DNA from: Trichobilharzia szidati | Taxonomy: Eukaryota; Platyhelminthes; Trematoda; Strigeidida; Schistosomatidae | Assembly (NCBI GenBank): GCA_944472155.2 | Contig: OX235277.1 | Coordinates: 23,260,804 to 23,324,803, forward strand | DNA length: 64,000 nucleotides | Direction of reading: 5' to 3' | Shown: positions 23,340-34,190 of the stretch, piece after piece | Position numbering within the stretch: the stretch's first letter is position 1 | How the letters are laid out: each line of letters opens with the position of its first letter | Notes under the pieces: generated by a model | The model's input: only the letters and a program-made list of their open reading frames with translations | Told to the model about the DNA's origin: nothing | The model's database searches: none | Position numbers and translations under genes: made by a program

Positions 23340-24325
23340 ATGTCTTCAAATAGACTTTATTATTGTATGAGGGAAGTAGTCGTTGAAGTTGTTCAGCTGT
23401 CTCCTTTAGATATGGAATGGCTATCGTCGATCAGTAGCCAAGAAATTTCAGCTTTCTGCTTTCGATGGCGCTCCATTTTATTGATAATATTATTTACTAC
23501 CTTTTTTGGATAACATTTTCCAATCAGAATCTAATTTATATTTGATATCTCGTCCCCTATATCATGAAAATGTTATAAAATTTTCAGCTATGTTAACGAG
23601 GTTCAAAGCCAATGGAACTTTTACTTTAATTGGATGATCTGATTGGAAATTCAAATATGTGTTGGAATGTGTCGGTTTTCTGTATATTGTTATCTTTAGT
23701 TTCTTGTCAGTTTGTCTTTTTACAAGACAATCAGGAAAGTTTAGAATTCCCTCAGCCAATTCTGCTTAGTCAGTAAACTCTATATCTTTCGAGATTAAGT
23801 TAATTTATTTTAGAATGTTTTCTTTTTCAGCTTTCTTTATGATGATAAATGTGTCATCAACATATATGTGCTATATTCTATGTTGGCAACTAAAACCCGT
23901 CAGTGCTTACCTTTCCAGAGAATTTATACGCAGATTTGCTACTATCGAAGATACTGGTGATCTCATTGCAAGTCAATTTGTTTAACAGTATAGTTTGTCT
24001 TTCGAAGTAAAACAGGCAAATTCTAAACAACGTTTTAGGCATTTCATAACTTCATCTATTTATAATAAAGATTTAGCTAATACTTCCTGATTGTTTTCAA
24101 GTTCATACTTCATAATATCAAGTGAATCACATATAGGAATACTAACAAAAAGATTAACCACATCAAAACTTCCCCTAATTTCGTTTTCTTCATTAGTTAT
24201 GTCTATTACTTTTTCCTTAAACCCCTCAATATTTTGTAATGTTTGAAGGAACGTTGTATTGAAGTGGTTTCTGTATTTTTGATGTGTGTTTTGATACAGT
24301 GTATGTTACTGAATATAGAGGAGAG
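23340..24325 (-). pseudogene. Penelope-like element reverse transcriptase, relatively well preserved
   Basis: A minus-strand reading with only a handful of stops gives the PLE RT in order. First 'YQNTHQKYRNHFNTTFLQTL' (near 24300) and 'IRGSFDVVNLFVSIPI' (motif A region, Asp kept). Then 'CLKRCLEFACFT' and 'LAMRSPVSSIVANL' (family 'AMGSPLGPxLAN'). Then 'HIYVDDTFIIIKKAEKEN', the catalytic YVDD at 23853-23864, and 'DCLVKRQTDKKLKITIYRK' with 'PTHSNTYLNFQSDHP'. Weaker similarity continues towards 23340. No GIY-YIG domain follows. Its sequence differs clearly from the 30.8-kb RT, so it is a distinct lineage. In PLEs this enzyme copies the element RNA. Confidence 0.9.
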
Positions 24326-26288
24326 CAGTAGACAGGTGAAGGTCAGAGGGAATGAACACAGAATGTGCTCTAAACGTCCGTCTAGAAACGAAGTGGAATT
24401 AAAATGTTTAGAGAAAAGATCGACTGGAGCAGTGATTGCTATAGAGGCTTTCATTCACATAAAAAATGGTTGACCTCTGAATCGTTGCACGTTTTAATCA
24501 CAAAGAATGCAGTAAATAGAAGAGAAGGGATAGGCTTATGCCAATATGGCAAACTCTAATGAAGTAAGACAGATGAAGAAACTTTCAAGAGTTGGTTTGT
24601 AAGACGAGAAAACAACAAAAACCACTGTGACCTCTATAAAAATGCTATCATGTTTATCACATGTTAATTGACCTCCTTTCCACATGACAAATAAAATATA
24701 CTCACACACAAACACACGCAAATGTGCACAGTGACAATTTGACAGTAATCATTGATGACTGTTTACATTTTTCGATTGGTAAAAATGTCTGTCGACAAGT
24801 GGTGCTCAAATGAACTGACTTTGGTTTATATAATTTTTGACTATTTATTTCGAAGATTAATTAAATCCAAATATTTTTGTTGAATAAGCTGTGGCTTATA
24901 CAGAGAAACTTTCAGAAAAATCTTGTTTTGATTTTTTCTTGAAGATGCTGGCGTTAAAGTAAATAATTTATTATGAATTAATCTGACTCAGCACTCAAAT
25001 TATTCCAGGAAATTTGGTACACATCCTGTCTAGAAACGTATAATCTGAACTATTTATTTCAGGATATTTCTTACATCAACTCAACATAGATTAAGAAATG
25101 AAAAGCCTTCTCCCGAGTATACTGAATATACTGGCTCAACAATACACACTCAAACGGAGCTTTCTTATTGGGGACTATTCTACAGATGATGGTGGATTAC
25201 ATACAGATCAAAATTAGAAATAATAATAGATGACTACGCAATCAAATCTAATACCATGCATAACGCTCACAGTTACATACTCGAATAAGAACGGTATTAC
25301 ATCAAATTACAATGATGAAAATATCAGTAGTTAATAGGTTGGAACAAAATGTTTCATTTAAATGACTCTGTACTTAATATTATTTCAGAGAATAGCTAAA
25401 CTTCCACAGATAAACATACTTGGATTAGCTGTTCATATACAGATATAATTTTTAACTGTATTGAGGGATTTCGCTTGAAATACAATTTCCGTATTTAATT
25501 TATATTCCTAGTGATAATATTCACTCAAGGAAGAGGTTCTTATTAAGTTAATTAGATAAATATTCCACGATTTCTTTAATGTATATCACACAGTGAAGAA
25601 AAATCAACAGTCAGATTATTTTAAATATATTGTACATATTCTTTTGAAGGCTAACGCTTGATTTCTGGAATCTGACTGGCATTCATTTTTAATTTCATTC
25701 CCTTCTTGTGGAAATCATTATTATTTTTCGACCTCAACCAGGAAGTGTATTCATCATATTCATTGCTTTAATGTAGCTTCTAGTGAGTTTCAAGAAGGAC
25801 GTTTAATCACCTGTAGTGACATGCAGTGACATTCCGTCAAAATATGTTGCATGGAATAAGCATAACAGATAAAGTACAGCTGTGGAAATATTTATTTCTT
25901 CATTTGACTTGCAAAATTTCGCACATTTACACTTGCTAGACATAGTGGCCTTAAAAAGTGAGCGAATTTCAGTATGGAAACCACGTGTCACTAATTAAAA
26001 TACGAAATTCATTGAAAACTGATTACAGTGATAGATTGCCACAAGAAATCTCTGAAAACTTGAGAATATTTATTATCTCATTCACATAATGACTTACGTA
26101 TATCTGCTGCAGATTACGGAAAATATTGAATTTCCTTATAAGCATGACATTATCACTAATTTTTTATAATAATAATAAAGCCTTTCAGACAATATGCGTA
26201 CTTACAGTACAAAAGTTTTCAGCTCATTTAGTTTGAAAATACTACTTGTAAAGTAGTTATCTGAATTATGTCTTCATTTTCTTGAAGA
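24326..26288. other. No gene recognised
   Basis: AT-rich, with no convincing frame or repeat family. Residual PLE sequence upstream of 24325 is possible but unreadable. Confidence 0.5.
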
Positions 26289-26530
26289 ATTGTTATAACT
26301 GCAATGAATTAAAGTAAACCCCGTCGCCAATTTGTTATAACGGTAGGGGAATTAATGAGGACGTTGTCGCCTTGTTCTGTCTGCGCCTGACTAATATGCC
26401 TATCTGCTTCTGGTACATTCCGATTCAGCGAACCACGCAAATATCAAAAGACAAAGTCTGGTCTCTGACTGTATATTGTAGTACAACAACTACGACAAAC
26501 TACGACAAATAAACTTATTTAGGAAATGGT
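26289..26530 (+). repeat. Possible LTR-like or dispersed repeat
   Basis: The compositional break is marked (GC-richer than flanks). 'TTGTTATAAC' occurs at 26290 and again at 26332, and 'CTACGACAAA' is repeated near 26490-26510, followed by AATAAA. This resembles the look of a decayed LTR, but I found no paired LTR, primer-binding site or gag-pol sequence. Function not assigned. Confidence 0.25.
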
Positions 26531-26561
26531 ATTTATACATTTTTACAACCAATACAGACAG

Positions 26562-26730
26562 CTAACAGTATTTAAAATAATTGGTCGTAATAGTCAATAA
26601 CAAAATGCGTGGGAAATGATGATATACCACTTATGCGAGATTAACAGTCGTTAAGATAATTGAACAATAACAAAGTGTATGGGATCCTATCAAGAATTGC
26701 ACATCATTTACTTAGATGCGAGTTAAATCA
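26562..26730 (+). repeat. Imperfect two-unit tandem repeat
   Basis: Unit one (26562-26640) and unit two (26641-26730) share, in order, TAACAGT, TTAARATAATTG, CAATAACAAARTG, TGGGA and GATGCGAG-like blocks. The units are about 80-90 bp. Function unknown; possibly part of a retroelement terminal region together with 26289-26530. Confidence 0.5.
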
Positions 26731-27480
26731 GCGCGCTGGTCCATGTTTAGGTAATCTGATATAATTGGACGATTAAAACAACAATAAATCCAAATGAAAT
26801 AGGACATTTCGGTGGCAAGCCATTTCGGTAGCCCAGTGATTCAAGCGAGCCGCCTGTTATCTGTCAAATGTACCAACCAGCATTTTTTGCTATACTATTT
26901 ATTCAGTTGATGCTTCGTAGTTCATTCGACTCCAAAGTTGACGTCATTTATTCTGGTTATCTGTGGTATGAATAGCATCCTTTTCTGAATAACAACATGG
27001 CATCTATCATTCAGGCTCTAAACCACTGAAGGAAGTAAGCATGCTCTCATTTTATGATATCAACTAATATTTGCAAGCTCGGTAACTACTGAAGCCACCA
27101 ACTGAATGTCATTTGTTTTACTCACGTCCACATGCTGAAACGACATCAGTATTAAAGTAATATTGTTTATAATAAATGTTTGATTTCTTGAAACTAGGGG
27201 GGACAATGAGACAAATTCACCCAGTGAAAAAGTTCATGGATGATGTAATTTTGATGTGAGGTTCCGAAATCATTTAGCCAAATTATGATTGAAGTCAGTT
27301 TATGATGGAACATTTTCGCTTGAGTAAACAATTTGAAATAGTTACATGTTCTACTGTTTCAGTTTCACGGATCAATTCATGACTTTTAAGTGCAAAGCTT
27401 ATCTATTATATTATCTACGATTTAAATTGTGTCAGCTAATCATTTAAGCATACATAATTGGCAGTAATTCCAATATGGGT
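26731..27480. other. No gene recognised
   Basis: Nothing recognisable beyond a weak tRNA A-box-like GTAGCCCAGTGATTCAAGCG near 26830, which lacks a B box at the right distance. Confidence 0.45.
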
Positions 27481-27600
27481 AAAATTAATTTTGATAAAGT
27501 CTCACAGTGTTATACAGTAATATTTGCTGATGACATTTCGAGCAGACTTTATTGCTCATAATCATATCAAGGTCACCGACAGCTGTAAATTAATAAGAAG
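27481..27600 (+). repeat. Dispersed repeat, copy 1
   Basis: Matches 54246-54345 by eye. Shared blocks are CACAGTGTT, TACAGTAATATT, CTGATGAC(A/G)TTTCGAGCA and ATTGCTCAT. Each copy can form a GAGCA/TGCTC hairpin. The motif resembles sequences found at PLE ends, but no coding remnant adjoins it. Confidence 0.6.
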
Positions 27601-27667
27601 TATGAATCACATTTCCATGAACAACATTATAAATATTGATTTAAATGGGGTTTAGTTGCCTTCAGGA

Positions 27668-27840
27668 TTTGATCAAGGGCTGACATCGTTTAGAGAACCA
27701 TTGAAGACCTGGGAGTACCAGACTTTAGTTACTTTCTGGTTTGGCATTCATCAGCGATGCACACCCACCGAGGTTAGAACGAAGATCTTCCAGTTACAAA
27801 GTGACGTCGTAGAACAATAAGCCAATGGAGTACAGTGGGT
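27668..27840 (-). mobile_element. Hammerhead SINE, minus copy of divergent pair
   Basis: On the minus strand: worn A-box region (ATTGGCTTATTGTTC), 'CTTTGTAACTGG' head segment and 'TTCTAACCTCGGTGGGTG' (a mutated B box followed by the SINE body). The hammerhead site has an intact CTGATGA (27748-27754), then ATGCCAAACCA and GAAAG (27732-27736). Stem II pairing is poor, so cleavage is unlikely. The 3' part 'CAATGGTTCTCTAAACGATG' matches the other copies. Confidence 0.75.
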
Positions 27841-27887
27841 TAGATGCAATGAGAAGTACTCGTCGAGGACATTAGGCGTTACCAGTA

Positions 27888-28112
27888 ATGATAAAGTCAT
27901 GAACTTTTAGGAATTGAAATTCATTGACTGGTCATGGAATTAGGTCACAGTAGCTTCAATGTCTACTAGCTTGCTTTGTAACTGGAAGGTCCTTGGTTTG
28001 TAACTCAGTGGATGCATACTGCCGATGAGTCCGAAACTAAGACGAAACAACTGACCAGTATTCCTGGTTTTCGGTGGTTGTCTTTGAATCTGTTTAGTCA
28101 GCTGAAGTAACT
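27888..28112 (+). mobile_element. Hammerhead SINE, plus copy of divergent pair
   Basis: It starts with the shared leader (GGAATTGAAATTCATTGACTGG). The tRNA-like head 'CTTTGTAACTGGAAGGTCC' and decayed B box 'TTGGTTTGTAACTC' follow. The ribozyme site is CCGATGAGTCCGAAACTAAG then ACGAAAC (28023-28049): CTGATGA carries a T-to-C change at its second base, while stem II GTC/GAC and GAAAC are kept. The 3' body 'GACCAGTATTCCTGGTTTTC' follows. The minus-strand frame at 27940-28149 is a shadow. Confidence 0.8.
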
Positions 28113-29079
28113 TCTTCCTCATGATATGAGTGAATCTATTCAATAACATAATTGTCTTATTTCACTATGCATCTTCATGATTCACTACTCATCAACGTAA
28201 TTTCAATTAATAATCATATCATGCAAGGCAGACTTTGGAACGTCTTTTCTCTAGAACCGAGGGCGTTTATTCTATATCGTGAATTATTTTGACACAAAAT
28301 AAGCCGAAAAGTTTCAACTTTGTTTGCCAGAAAATAGTTCTAGACTTTTTCCAGCTAATTACATCAGTTTCGTTCCCACATCTTAGCTGAATAATTGCGA
28401 AAACAAGCTGCTATCAATTTAACGATAATTCGTTTCATGTGGTGTCTGTAGTAACAGCCCCTTTTACTACTATTTTACATAGTTTACCTTTAGGATAAGG
28501 CTGATTAAATGATACAAACTTTGAACACGTTTACGGTGAAATACACAATACTAAGTGCTACAAAGGATTCTCTTATTTCTCCTGTTAGTTTGAATTTCGA
28601 GTGATTATTTATTAGACCCGAAGAGACTGAGTGCTGTTTGACACTTCAGTATCAATATCCTATTCAGCACTTTTGACTATTTGTCTATAATAAACTAAAC
28701 GTGTATCTAAATGATGGGTGCTCTTACAGTTATGATACTAAATATTACCTATCAATAAAATTTTGGCTGTTCATGAACCACACTCAAATATTTGAGGCCG
28801 GTGAACGTGAAGACTGTTTGAATACTAACCCTTATTTTCTATTCAAATGTGCACACTACTGTATACTTAGCTGCACGTCTTCTTAAGGTGCTTAACTATG
28901 GTGGAGAGGGTAAATTGTCTTCAGTTTATTTGAATATATAACATCTAAGTTAATCCCCAACGAACAGGTTACCCCTGAATTATGTAGGTGTGTTAAAATA
29001 CATCAATAAATTGGAAAAGCATTGATCTCATAAAAAAGCTGTCTGTGAGTGCGGAGTAGGCTTTCCGTCTGTTCAGTGA
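28113..29079. other. No gene recognised
   Basis: Nothing recognisable beyond chance frames. Confidence 0.5.
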
Positions 29080-29185
29080 GTTGGTCCTAAGTTTCGTGAA
29101 TGAGAGAAGGTGTAGCCTGAGTTTGATAAAACCAAGCGTCATTATCTTGAAGCAACCAGAAAATGACTTGGATTCGAACCAAAGC
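29080..29185 (-). repeat. Possible hammerhead-SINE relic
   Basis: On the minus strand a clean B box GGTTCGAATCC (29170-29180) is followed after about 85 bp by CGAAACTTAGGACC. This resembles CGAAACCTAGGTCC in the 18.5-kb SINE at nearly the same distance. No CTGATGA or A box remains, so this is only a candidate. Confidence 0.35.
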
Positions 29186-30837
29186 CCATACTAAGCTGCA
29201 ATCAGTAAAGCAAACGATGAGCGGAAGACAGCAAGATTACGCATAATCATTGGGCAAAGCATATACTAACAGTCAAATCTTCTCGTACTCTTTAAGATCG
29301 ACTAACTAAAAAGAAACTCAGACAACTAAATGAACTGCAGATATCGCTTTTTAGGAGACAGATATGGTTCTGAAGGCATTCTCGATCAAAAAGACATTTA
29401 TTATTATAAAGATAAAAGTTAATATCCTAAAATGAAATTTGACAATAAATTCAGACTAATTTTTGTAATTGTGTCTCAAATTTATTCTACTTGGTGTTAT
29501 GTTCATTTACGGAAAATACGTTGTATCCAAGTGTCACTTTTCTTTAACTTTAAGTTAGCATTAAAATGGAAGTTAACTCTCGGTTCATAAAGACTTACTT
29601 GACGTATTTCCAGTGCAAACAAAAAAGGTGAACAAGCAGAAAATCATGAGTGAGAACATTGTTAACCCTGTATAATCCAAATGAAGTAATCTAAGCATAA
29701 ACCATATTTATGACTCTACCTAAACTATAATATTCTGATTGGTGGTATAAAAATCAGGACTTCATCTAAAAATGTATTTGCAGATAAAGATTAACACATT
29801 CTATCATAAAAAAATCTGTCAAAGGTTTAGGAGAATAGCAAATCTGTGTGTGACACTAAAAGCTACGGTTGAATAAACGATTTTTAACACATCTATAAAC
29901 GAAGACTTCATATCTGACAAATCGATTTATATTCACCTTAAAAAAAGGACAACCTCATTTTAAGTCGATCACCGTCATCAATTGTGCTCTTTTCTGTTGA
30001 GAATATAAAGCAACCTATGTGAGAATAGCATCGAGGCACCATATTAAACTATGCTTTTATAGCAGAAGAATATTTATTTCACAAAATGTTTTTACTCTTT
30101 CATCCGCTGTGCTATAAGAACTGAAATAATAAAGTGACAATAATTCTGTTCAAATTATTAACACGAAATTTTTATTATTTCTTTCAACAATTAGTTCCCT
30201 TTATGAATTTAGATAAAGCGATAAGAAGACGTAATTTGTCTGATATATATATATTTGCGCAACGTATTTCGAACAATCTGATCACACACACGGACTTGTC
30301 ATAGGAATGCGTATATATGAAATCAGTAAAGAGTTAAGAAGTGAGAAAATAAATTTAGGTCAAGTTAAAAGGACACATTGAAGGTCAAAATAACAATGAA
30401 GATCACTAAACCAAATAGCAGAGGTAATAGTACATCTGCTATGATATCGAAACAAAATTTACCGAGGAAGGTTTGATGTGATAACGAATTGTGTTTGATC
30501 GCATAAATTGGTTTAAACTTTGGGCTTCCTCAATATTCTGAATGCGCCGAAAACACATTTTATGGATAGACTTAAAAGATGTGTAAACATCAATTTTGTT
30601 TTCTGTCTCAATAATACGTTTCTCAGTAGAGGAGCTGAGTTGTCCGTTCTCACCATCATTAGGTTATGGGGATTCTATTTGCTTCTGCAGCCATTTAAGA
30701 TTATGTTCTGAAGCCATCACTTACTTGCGGAGATCGACGAGTAAGTACTCACTATGTAAGTGTGTACACACGTACATTTAAACTGGTATATACAGTGGAA
30801 TTTGACATCATTTTACTCATGTTCAATGGGCTTAGAT
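29186..30837. other. No gene recognised
   Basis: Two overlapping 60-codon frames near 30.6 kb have no recognisable domain. A short TA run lies near 30243-30254. Confidence 0.5.
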
Positions 30838-32300
30838 GGATGTATTGAATTTCAAATTCTCAATTAATATGATATTAGCTGCATATAAAGTCTTTTTAAA
30901 AGCAGCGTTCAATCTTTGTCTAGATGTCAAACTGCAACAACCCCTCATATAGGGTAGCTTGATGTACGCGTCTTTCAGAGGGGCGAGTTGTAGAGTGGGT
31001 CTTGATTGTCTGACTACTTTATATCACTTGATGAACTTGTCTGCATAATTGTTATCAGCTAGAGTTTGTGTCAAATTTCTTTTTTCTTCATCAAGTGTGC
31101 CTTCAGTGCATATTCGTTGGATTCTACTAAACAGACACCTTACTAAGGGTCTTTTGTACCGAGCAGAGCAGAAGCTGTGGTAATTAAGATACGATCCTGT
31201 GTAGGCGGATTTTCTATAAGTAGATCGTTTTATTGACCCATCAAGCTATCGACTAAGCAATATGTCTAAGAAAAGATAAACAATTATTTTCCTCTTTTAC
31301 AGATTTAAGTGATATGCTATTCTGAACTTCATTCATTCGATATAAAATTGAGGTGGCAGAACAAGACATATCACTTATGATTATAATATCATCTACATAC
31401 CATCTACAAAGTGGCACATTTTCGATTAAATTCTCCAATAAACTCTCAATGTACGACATAGAGATATCTGCTAAAAAGGCTCCTAATGGAATTCCAACTA
31501 ACACCATGATCCCTTCCGAAACAATCGCCTTCAAATGTAAACCTAACATTGCTAGTACATATAAGTATTAAATCCCTTGAATAAGATATAGACAACGAGA
31601 TGAAAAAAAAAGTTTGTGGAAATGTCAACTGTGTTGAGCAAGGCACATTAGTGAATAACGAGTTTACATCAAAAGAGTACATATTCTTATTCATAATATT
31701 AATATCGTCAAGAAAATTAACCAATTCAAATGTATCTTTTAACATATACTTACAGAATTGTGTTTTGACAGGATGCAATAATTCTGTCAACCATTTAGCA
31801 AGTTCATGTTATGGGGATTCGCACATTCACAATATAGGACGTAGACGATTTTTGGGTTTATGTATTTTTGCGAACCATACATATATGGGAATTTACACTC
31901 TGATGGTTTTAAAGAGTCAAATTTATCTTTACTTATGGCATTTAAGCCGTGAAGCTTCAATAGATTAGCTGTCACTGTGCCCTGCAACAACTGAATATCT
32001 TCTGAGGAGGGATCACAGCTAAATTTGCTTTAATCATCAAGAATGGACATCATTTTATATTTGTAGTCACTTTTATTCATGATGTTGTCTCCAGAACCTT
32101 TCTCAGATTTTGTAATAATTATCTTAGAGTTTTCAAGTAGCTCTTTCAAGGTTTTGGAATGCCTGGAATGTAAAATACGTTTCTCTTTTGAGTTATTGTT
32201 TAAAAACTGGTGAGCTTTATCCACCATCTTGGCCATAAACCCACCCCGATCTTCATCGGATGCTGCGGCAAGAGATTTGAGTTGGTCATATACAAATACT
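30838..32300 (-). pseudogene. Penelope-like element, long RT fragment
   Basis: Minus-strand remnant of about 1.46 kb, in several frames. From 32300 the N-terminal PLE region reads 'LAAASDEDRGGFMAKMVDKA' and 'SKTLKELLENSKIIITKSEKG', followed by 'SDYKYKMMSILDD'. Next come 'KDKFDSLKPSECKFPYMYGS' (the 'LKPxxxRxPxxYGLPK' block) and 'MTELLHPVKTQFCKYMLKD'. The RT core has 'MYSFDVNSLFTNVP' (motif A), 'VGIPLGAFLADISMSYIES' (motif B) and 'CRWYVDDIIIISDM', with YVDD at 31388-31399. Then 'SIKRSTYRKSAYTGSYLNYH' and a thumb-like segment to 'RLNAAFKKTLYAANI' near 30880. The GIY-YIG domain is missing. Stops and frameshifts make it inactive. Plus-strand frames at 31353-31968 are shadows. Confidence 0.93.
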
Positions 32301-33965
32301 TATATTTAGTTAAGGCGTAATATATTCTAAACGGAATGACTTACCACAAAAGCGTGGAACTAAACACCAGTAATATATGGAAATTCACTAGCCACACCAA
32401 AATATGAGAAAAGAATAAAACACATATCATATATCTGCAGAATCTGACGTTGTATAGGTTTAAATGTAAGGCCAATCCACTAGACTGATAGAAACCGTAA
32501 AACATATTGTAAGCTTACCCTGATACTGACGTTTGCCAGCTTAACTAGGATTAGTAGGGTGACTACTTAAGCAACAACAACACGTTCATTCATGTTATAT
32601 TCAATATCCCGTCGTTTTAAACAGCAGTCTTCTGTATTGTCGAATGAAATAATAAATTTTCATTTCCTTTGCATTTGACCATGCAAAGCCATTATATTTC
32701 AATAAGGAGTTGATTGAATAATATTCCCACTTTATTCTTCAATATTCTCTATCATTTAAGTAAGAGTTTTAAGTTACCGTTCGAACTAGTGCCATTATTC
32801 ACGCATAGTAAAGTCGTATTTAGACATTATATTTGTCAAGCCACCAACATAATATCCAGTCATGCCTATCCACTAGATGTGCTACATCTATCATTTTAAA
32901 ATCGATATTACTGCTCTTGAACAAAAGTCTAGTTTTTTGACTGCTGTCATAAAGTCAGTTTAGTCCATTTCATTACTTCTAGCTAATGTTTCCAGACTGT
33001 TTTATTCTTAACGTTGCTTTTTACTTTTTTCTGTTTAATAAAATAATATAGTATAAAGTTTAGTAGACAAGATATAATACCATCGATAGATAACTTTGTA
33101 AAGCTCTCTGGAGTACCTTTATGTCTGCTGACGTCAACTTATTGTAGAATCACTACTTTGAAGTGAATCAAATCAAGGGGTGTATCCAGCAAACTCAATA
33201 ACTTAGTTTAGTGCTATAGAATAACTTTTATTTCGACTGACATTATTATGCTGTAAGATAAATACTCTTACTTAAATAAGATAAAAAGCGTCTCAACCAG
33301 TCTCACATTTTTACTTTTTAGTATTTCTTAGAATTGTCACCAATATATGAATCTTCCGAAAGTAAGGGGATGAGAAACACCTTTTGAAGAGAATATCGTA
33401 TAAAACTTTATCAGTTTTATGATAATTGGGCTGCAATAAATAATATTATCGACAGCCTTCTTCGCAAAATGTTTGCATGAGGTAAAGAAATTTCGACGTA
33501 TGCTTAACTAACACATTTGCAGATCTTGCAAGTAAAATAATGATCTACTATACGAAATTTGGAGAAATCTTACTACAATCTAAATCAGGCTTCGACTTTC
33601 AATTTAATCGCCTCTTCAAAATAGACTGAGCCATATGCTGAAAGCCTTTCGAAAATGCGCGTGAATACAGATTGATCATTAAGGACGTTAATACATGTTT
33701 AAAAAAAGTTGAATTGACTAAAGTTGAGTCACTCTGCTTCGTGGCAGAATGGATTGTGCAGTCATTTGAGCAGGAAGCCTTAATCAATCTTTACAACGTA
33801 ATAGTCAAGCAACAAACAATGATTGGTGATCATGAACATATAGTAGTTCACGTATAAATAAAAGTTTTTCTAGAATTGTCTGGGTAATGCGTTATTTATA
33901 CTGTATACTACTGTAGAGATTATTTTGAGAAAAAAATCAAGTTGGCTTAACTTTACTTTCATAAA
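32301..33965. other. No gene recognised
   Basis: Contains a 61-codon plus frame (33672-33857, 'CLKKVELTKVESLCFVAEWI') antisense to a 62-codon minus frame. Neither has a recognisable domain, and no splice or start context favours one. Confidence 0.4.
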
Positions 33966-33966
33966 T

Positions 33967-34190
33967 TTTAGGGAGCAGCTAACTGGACCATCAAGAAGAG
34001 ACGCGGATGTGCTGTGAGAACTCTTTACAGTCCAGTACTTCAGAAGGGCTGGATTAAGGCAACCGCCGAAGTTCAACACCTGGAAATCTATGAGCTAAGC
34101 CAAGAACAACAGGTCCTCTGTAGTCATCACGGAGTAGTGAGAGCACTCAGCAACACTACTGGGGAAAAAGTAATGAAAGAAACTTGAAAG
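33967..34190 (+). CDS. Candidate terminal exon or repeat-borne ORF, unknown
   Basis: An open plus-strand frame of about 70 codons starts just after a good 3' splice-site-like sequence (TTTCATAAATTTTAG|GGA) and runs to a TGA at 34188-34190. It is GC-richer than its surroundings. The start of the reading is 'GAANWTIKKRRGCAVRTLYS'; later parts include 'GWIKATAEVQHLEIYELSQE'. I recognise no family. The 'VRTLY' and following spacing faintly resemble the 5' end of RTE endonucleases ('NVRT-Y'), so an RTE relic is an alternative to a host exon. No upstream exon was identified. Confidence 0.3.
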
